Positions 61,509-64,000 of a DNA stretch of 64,000 nt are shown here, in pieces. Each line of letters begins with the position of its first letter. The stretch's first letter is position 1. A program made the position numbers and the translations under genes. The stretch is from Sandaracinaceae bacterium (GTDB taxonomy: Bacteria; Myxococcota_A; Polyangia; Polyangiales; Houyiibacteriaceae), in assembly GCA_016706685.1 (NCBI GenBank), contig JADJJE010000029.1:9711-73710 (forward strand). Reading direction: 5' to 3'. Below the pieces are notes generated by a model. That model was not told the DNA's origin, did not search any database, and worked only from the letters and a program-made list of their open reading frames with translations.

Positions 61509-62849
61509 TCACGCCAGCGGGTACTTGCGCAGGTAGTAGCGGAGCTGGTGGTAGGCCAGCCCCAGGGCTCGCGCGGCCTCGGCGCCGTTTCCGTGCGCAG
61601 CCGTCATGGCCTCGTGGATGAGCGCTCGCTCGAGTTCCTCGACGCGCTGGCGGAAGCTCCCTGCGGTGGTGCTGCGTGGCGGGCCCAGCTCGCCGATGTC
61701 TTCGGCGGTGAGGGCGTGCGTGGTGTCCCGATACACCGCGCGCTCGATGACCGTGCGCAGCTCGCGCACGTTTCCGGGGAAGGCGTAGTGGCGCAGCGCC
61801 TCGAGTCCATCCTCGGTGAGCACCTTGCCGTGGAAGGCGGGCACCTCGCTCATGAAGCGCTCGAAGAAGTGCCGCGCCAGCACGTCGATGTCGCCCGGCC
61901 GCTCGCGCAGCGGGGGCACGTGGATCACCTCGAACGCCAGGCGGTCGTAGAGGTCCGGCAAGAACGTCCCATCGCCCATGCGCGCGCGCAGGTCGGCGTT
62001 GGTGGCCGCCACCACCCGCACGCTCACGCTGCGCTCGGCTTGGCCGCCCACGCGCAGGAAGGTCCCGTACTCGACCGCGCGCAGGATCTTGCGCTGGAAG
62101 GGCAGGGACATGTGCCCGATCTCGTCCAGGAACAGCGTGCCCTGGTTGGCCAGCTCGAACTTGCCCAGGCTGGGCTTGTGCGCGCCGGTGAATGCGCCGC
62201 GCTCGTGTCCGAAGAGCTCCGCCTCGAGCAGCTCGTCCGTGAAGCAGGCGCAGTTCACGGCCACGAAGGGGCCAGAGCGCCCAGAGGCGTCGTGCAGCGC
62301 CTTGGCGACCAGTTCCTTGCCGGTGCCGCGCTCACCCAGCACCAGCACCGGGCGCGGGATGGGCGCCACCTTCGCGATGCGCGCCACCATGGCCAGCACG
62401 GGTGGCGACTCGCCCACGATGGCGAAGCGGCGCTGCACGTCGAGCCGGAGCGAGCGGTTTTCCAGCACCGTGCGCAGCAACGGGCGCATCTTGGCCAGCA
62501 ACGTCGCGGTCCGCTCGGGGAGCTGACTCCCGCGCACGAGGATGTCGTTGGCGCCAGCTTCGACCAGCGCATGGGCCACCGCCACGGTGCCGGCCTCGGC
62601 GGTCACCACGATCGGAACGCGCGTGTCCCGGGCGCGGATGGAGGCCAGGAGGTCGAGCCCACCCGCGTGCCCATCCCCGGCTTCGGCGTCGAAGACCAGC
62701 AGGTCGCACGCCGCCAGTTGGTGGAGGTCGAACGCCCCGCCGTGCCGATGCTCCACCGCCAGGTCCGAGCCGCCGACCTCGCGCAGGGCGTCGACCAGCG
62801 GGCCGAGCACCGGGGGGGCGGTGTCCAGGACGAGCACGTGGCTGGGCAT
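61509..62849 (-). CDS. Sigma-54-dependent activator with degenerate N-terminal receiver
   Basis: 446 residues from ATG 62849 (ATG 62867 is in frame upstream). The N-terminal about 120 residues look like a receiver (VLVLDTAPPVLGPLVDAL, LLVFDAEAGDGHAGGLDLLASIRA, VPIVVTAEAGT) but the acidic pocket is incomplete. AAA+ domain: Walker A GERGTGKE (about 174-181), the sigma-54 contact GAFTGA (about 221), Walker B TLFLDEIG and the sensor-I region VRVVAATNADLRARMGDG. The Fis-type HTH is at the end (GAEAARALGLAYHQLRYYLRK). It is divergent from the NfeD-like/flotillin genes and is the likely activator of their promoter. Confidence 0.94.
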   Translation of the reverse strand: MPSHVLVLDTAPPVLGPLVDALREVGGSDLAVEHRHGGAFDLHQLAACDLLVFDAEAGDGHAGGLDLLASIRARDTRVPIVVTAEAGTVAVAHALVEAGANDILVRGSQLPERTATLLAKMRPLLRTVLENRSLRLDVQRRFAIVGESPPVLAMVARIAKVAPIPRPVLVLGERGTGKELVAKALHDASGRSGPFVAVNCACFTDELLEAELFGHERGAFTGAHKPSLGKFELANQGTLFLDEIGHMSLPFQRKILRAVEYGTFLRVGGQAERSVSVRVVAATNADLRARMGDGTFLPDLYDRLAFEVIHVPPLRERPGDIDVLARHFFERFMSEVPAFHGKVLTEDGLEALRHYAFPGNVRELRTVIERAVYRDTTHALTAEDIGELGPPRSTTAGSFRQRVEELERALIHEAMTAAHGNGAEAARALGLAYHQLRYYLRKYPLA

Positions 62850-62929
62850 GGTGTGACTTTGTCTCATGCGCTGAGGATTTTCACCATCGAGCGGAGGGGC
62901 GGTGACGTCGATTCGCTGAGGAAACGCGC

Positions 62930-62944
62930 TGGCACGAAGCTTCC
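62930..62944 (+). promoter_or_regulatory. Near-consensus sigma-54 (-24/-12) promoter
   Basis: TGGCACG-AAGC-TTCC lies upstream of the NfeD-like gene. The -24 element is perfect to TGGCACG and spacing is normal; the -12 element has TTCC where TTGC is usual, so the invariant G is off by one change. A transcript start near 62956 would leave about 26 bases before ATG 62982. The activator gene is next door on the opposite strand, which supports the assignment. Confidence 0.6.
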
Positions 62945-62981
62945 ATAGGGTCCGCGCGTGGAACCCCTCAGCCCTGAACTC

Positions 62982-63293
62982 ATGTTGGACGTGCTCCACG
63001 TCTCCGTGCTCGCCTTCGGAGTCGTGCTCTGCCTATCCGTGAGCAGCACGTTGCTGCGGCGGGTGAGGCTCCACCGTCCGGAGGGACGCACGTGGCGGGG
63101 GTCCATCGGCACCGTGGTCCTCGCCATCCCGGAGCACGGCGTCGGCGCCGTGCGGGTGGCAGGTCCGTTCGGCGTAACCGTCGTGCCTGCGCGCGGTATC
63201 CACCACGAGGGTGTCTCGTGGGGGGCCCGCGTCCTGATCGTCGACCTCACGGGCCGAGTGGCCGAGGTCTGCAGCTATCCAGAAGGAGAATGA
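62982..63293 (+). CDS. Small NfeD-like membrane/OB-fold protein
   Basis: 103 residues from ATG 62982; GTG 62958 is in frame but would leave almost no leader after the predicted promoter. N-terminal hydrophobic helix (VLHVSVLAFGVVLCLSVSS), then a beta-rich cytosolic part with RGSIGTVVLAIPEHGVGAVRVAGPFGVTVVPARG and SWGARVLIVDLTGRVAEV, the look of a short NfeD-C (OB-fold) protein like YuaF. Such proteins usually pair with flotillins; the flotillin gene is three bases downstream. Confidence 0.75.
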   Translation: MLDVLHVSVLAFGVVLCLSVSSTLLRRVRLHRPEGRTWRGSIGTVVLAIPEHGVGAVRVAGPFGVTVVPARGIHHEGVSWGARVLIVDLTGRVAEVCSYPEGE

Positions 63294-63296
63294 GTC

Positions 63297-64000
63297 GTGC
63301 TCGTCCACAGCTTGATCATCGTGTTCGTGGGTCTCGCCCTCGGAGCCCTGCTCGCGGCGCGCTGCTACCACCGCGTCGGTCCCAACCAGGTGTTGATCGT
63401 CTCCGGGCGCCGCGCGGTCTACACGCACGCCACCACGGGGGCGCACATCACGCATCAGTTCCAGGTGCTGCACGGCGGCGGCACCTTCGTCGTCCCCCTC
63501 AAGGAGAAGGTGGACGTGATGTCCGTCGAGCTCATGACGCTCGACATCCGGACGCCCGAGTTCTTCACCAAGTACGGCGTGCCCATCGTGGTGGACGGCG
63601 TCGCTCAGATCAAAGTGCTCAGCGACGACCCGCTCTCCACGGCGCTCGCCGCCGAGATGTTCCTGGGCAAGTCCCGCAACGAGATGAACGACATCGCTCA
63701 TCAGATGATGCAGGGTCACCTGCGCGCCGTGATCAGCACGCTGCCCTTCGAGGAGATCCACGCCAACCCCGAGTCGTTCGCCCAGACGGTGCAGCGCCTC
63801 ACCAGCGCGGACCTCGCCAACATGGGCATCGGCGTGGTGAGCTTCACCATCCGTGAGGTGCGCGACCCGTCGGGGTTCTTGTTGGAGCTCGGTAAGCCTC
63901 AGCTGGCCGTGGTGCAGAAGGACGCTCAGCTCGGGCAGGCACGCGCGCGGCGCGACGCCCTGATTGGCACCGCCGACGCCGAGCAGGAGTCTTCCGATGC
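63297..64000 (+). CDS. Flotillin/SPFH-domain protein, 3'-partial
   Basis: At least 234 residues from GTG 63297, preceded by agaaggaga, running off the right edge. N-terminal membrane helix (LIIVFVGLALGALLAA), then the SPFH domain: YHRVGPNQVLIVSGRRAVYTH, FVVPLKEKVDVMSVELMTLDIRTPEFFTKYGVPIVVDGVAQIKV, the helical part (EMFLGKSRNEMNDIAHQMMQGHLRAVISTLPFEEIHANPE) and GIGVVSFTIREVRDPSGFLLELGKPQ. It closely resembles flotillin-1/YqiK-type proteins that scaffold membrane domains. A C-terminal coiled coil is expected beyond the window. Likely part of a membrane-stress operon with the NfeD-like protein. Confidence 0.95.
   Translation, partial: MLVHSLIIVFVGLALGALLAARCYHRVGPNQVLIVSGRRAVYTHATTGAHITHQFQVLHGGGTFVVPLKEKVDVMSVELMTLDIRTPEFFTKYGVPIVVDGVAQIKVLSDDPLSTALAAEMFLGKSRNEMNDIAHQMMQGHLRAVISTLPFEEIHANPESFAQTVQRLTSADLANMGIGVVSFTIREVRDPSGFLLELGKPQLAVVQKDAQLGQARARRDALIGTADAEQESSD

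Overview
The window is a dense, high-GC chromosomal segment, probably from a myxobacterium-like deltaproteobacterium (Myxococcota, perhaps Polyangiales). This is inferred from the GC-rich codon use, the many long secreted lipoproteins with low-complexity linkers, a MopE-type metal-binding motif, a Ser/Thr kinase with a PEGA tail, and the mix of signalling genes. No rRNA, CRISPR array, prophage or intact insertion sequence is visible. There is one tRNA, an Arg-CCG.

Layout. 1-11.8 kb: a left-edge substrate-binding protein, a hotdog thioesterase, secreted lipoproteins, a MEKHLA protein, a LuxR regulator, a very long NHL-repeat lipoprotein, a pair of tandem secreted paralogues and a chlorite-dismutase-family protein. 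11.8-19.3 kb: a Ser/Thr kinase with PEGA-like tail, the pantothenate pair panB-panC, two genes of unknown role (one with TPRs) and a crotonase. 19.5-24.7 kb: a MopE-motif lipoprotein, then ftsE, ftsX, an EnvC-like coiled-coil/degenerate-LytM protein and a small unknown gene, i.e. a division and cell-wall hydrolase control operon. 24.7-34.8 kb: a polysaccharide locus with a WecA-like initiating transferase, a Wzz/BY-kinase, an O-antigen ligase/polymerase, a GT4 glycosyltransferase and the wbpB-wbpD-wbpE set for a UDP-2,3-diacetamido-glucuronic acid type sugar. 34.9-38.4 kb: tRNA-Arg, DacB, a 246-bp nested inverted-repeat element and an oligopeptide-type binding lipoprotein. 38.4-44.4 kb: an accessory-looking patch with an orphan gene, hipB plus a decayed hipA, a GST, a six-repeat Calx-beta/glycine-rich lipoprotein and a thiolase remnant. 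44.4-55.3 kb: metabolic enzymes, two secreted/membrane proteins with long overlaps, a VIT-family transporter, a Nudix hydrolase and a secreted serpin. 55.4-59.8 kb: a tightly packed histidine kinase, hybrid kinase and REC-EAL operon, a likely phosphorelay ending in c-di-GMP breakdown. 59.9-61.5 kb: a TetR regulator with paired operator-like repeats and an overlapping Rieske oxygenase. 61.5-64 kb: a sigma-54 activator divergent from an NfeD-like/flotillin operon that carries a near-consensus -24/-12 promoter; the flotillin runs off the right edge.

Three conserved genes (left-edge binding protein, NHL lipoprotein, ftsX) each carry an apparent +1 frame change. This could be sequence error or real lesions and should be checked against reads. 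The most unusual consequence is that ftsX, as written, reads in frame into the EnvC-like gene. The best candidates for new biology are the kinase/hybrid-kinase/EAL relay with a degenerate first receiver, the sigma-54-controlled NfeD/flotillin unit, and the structured repeat at 36.6-36.8 kb.
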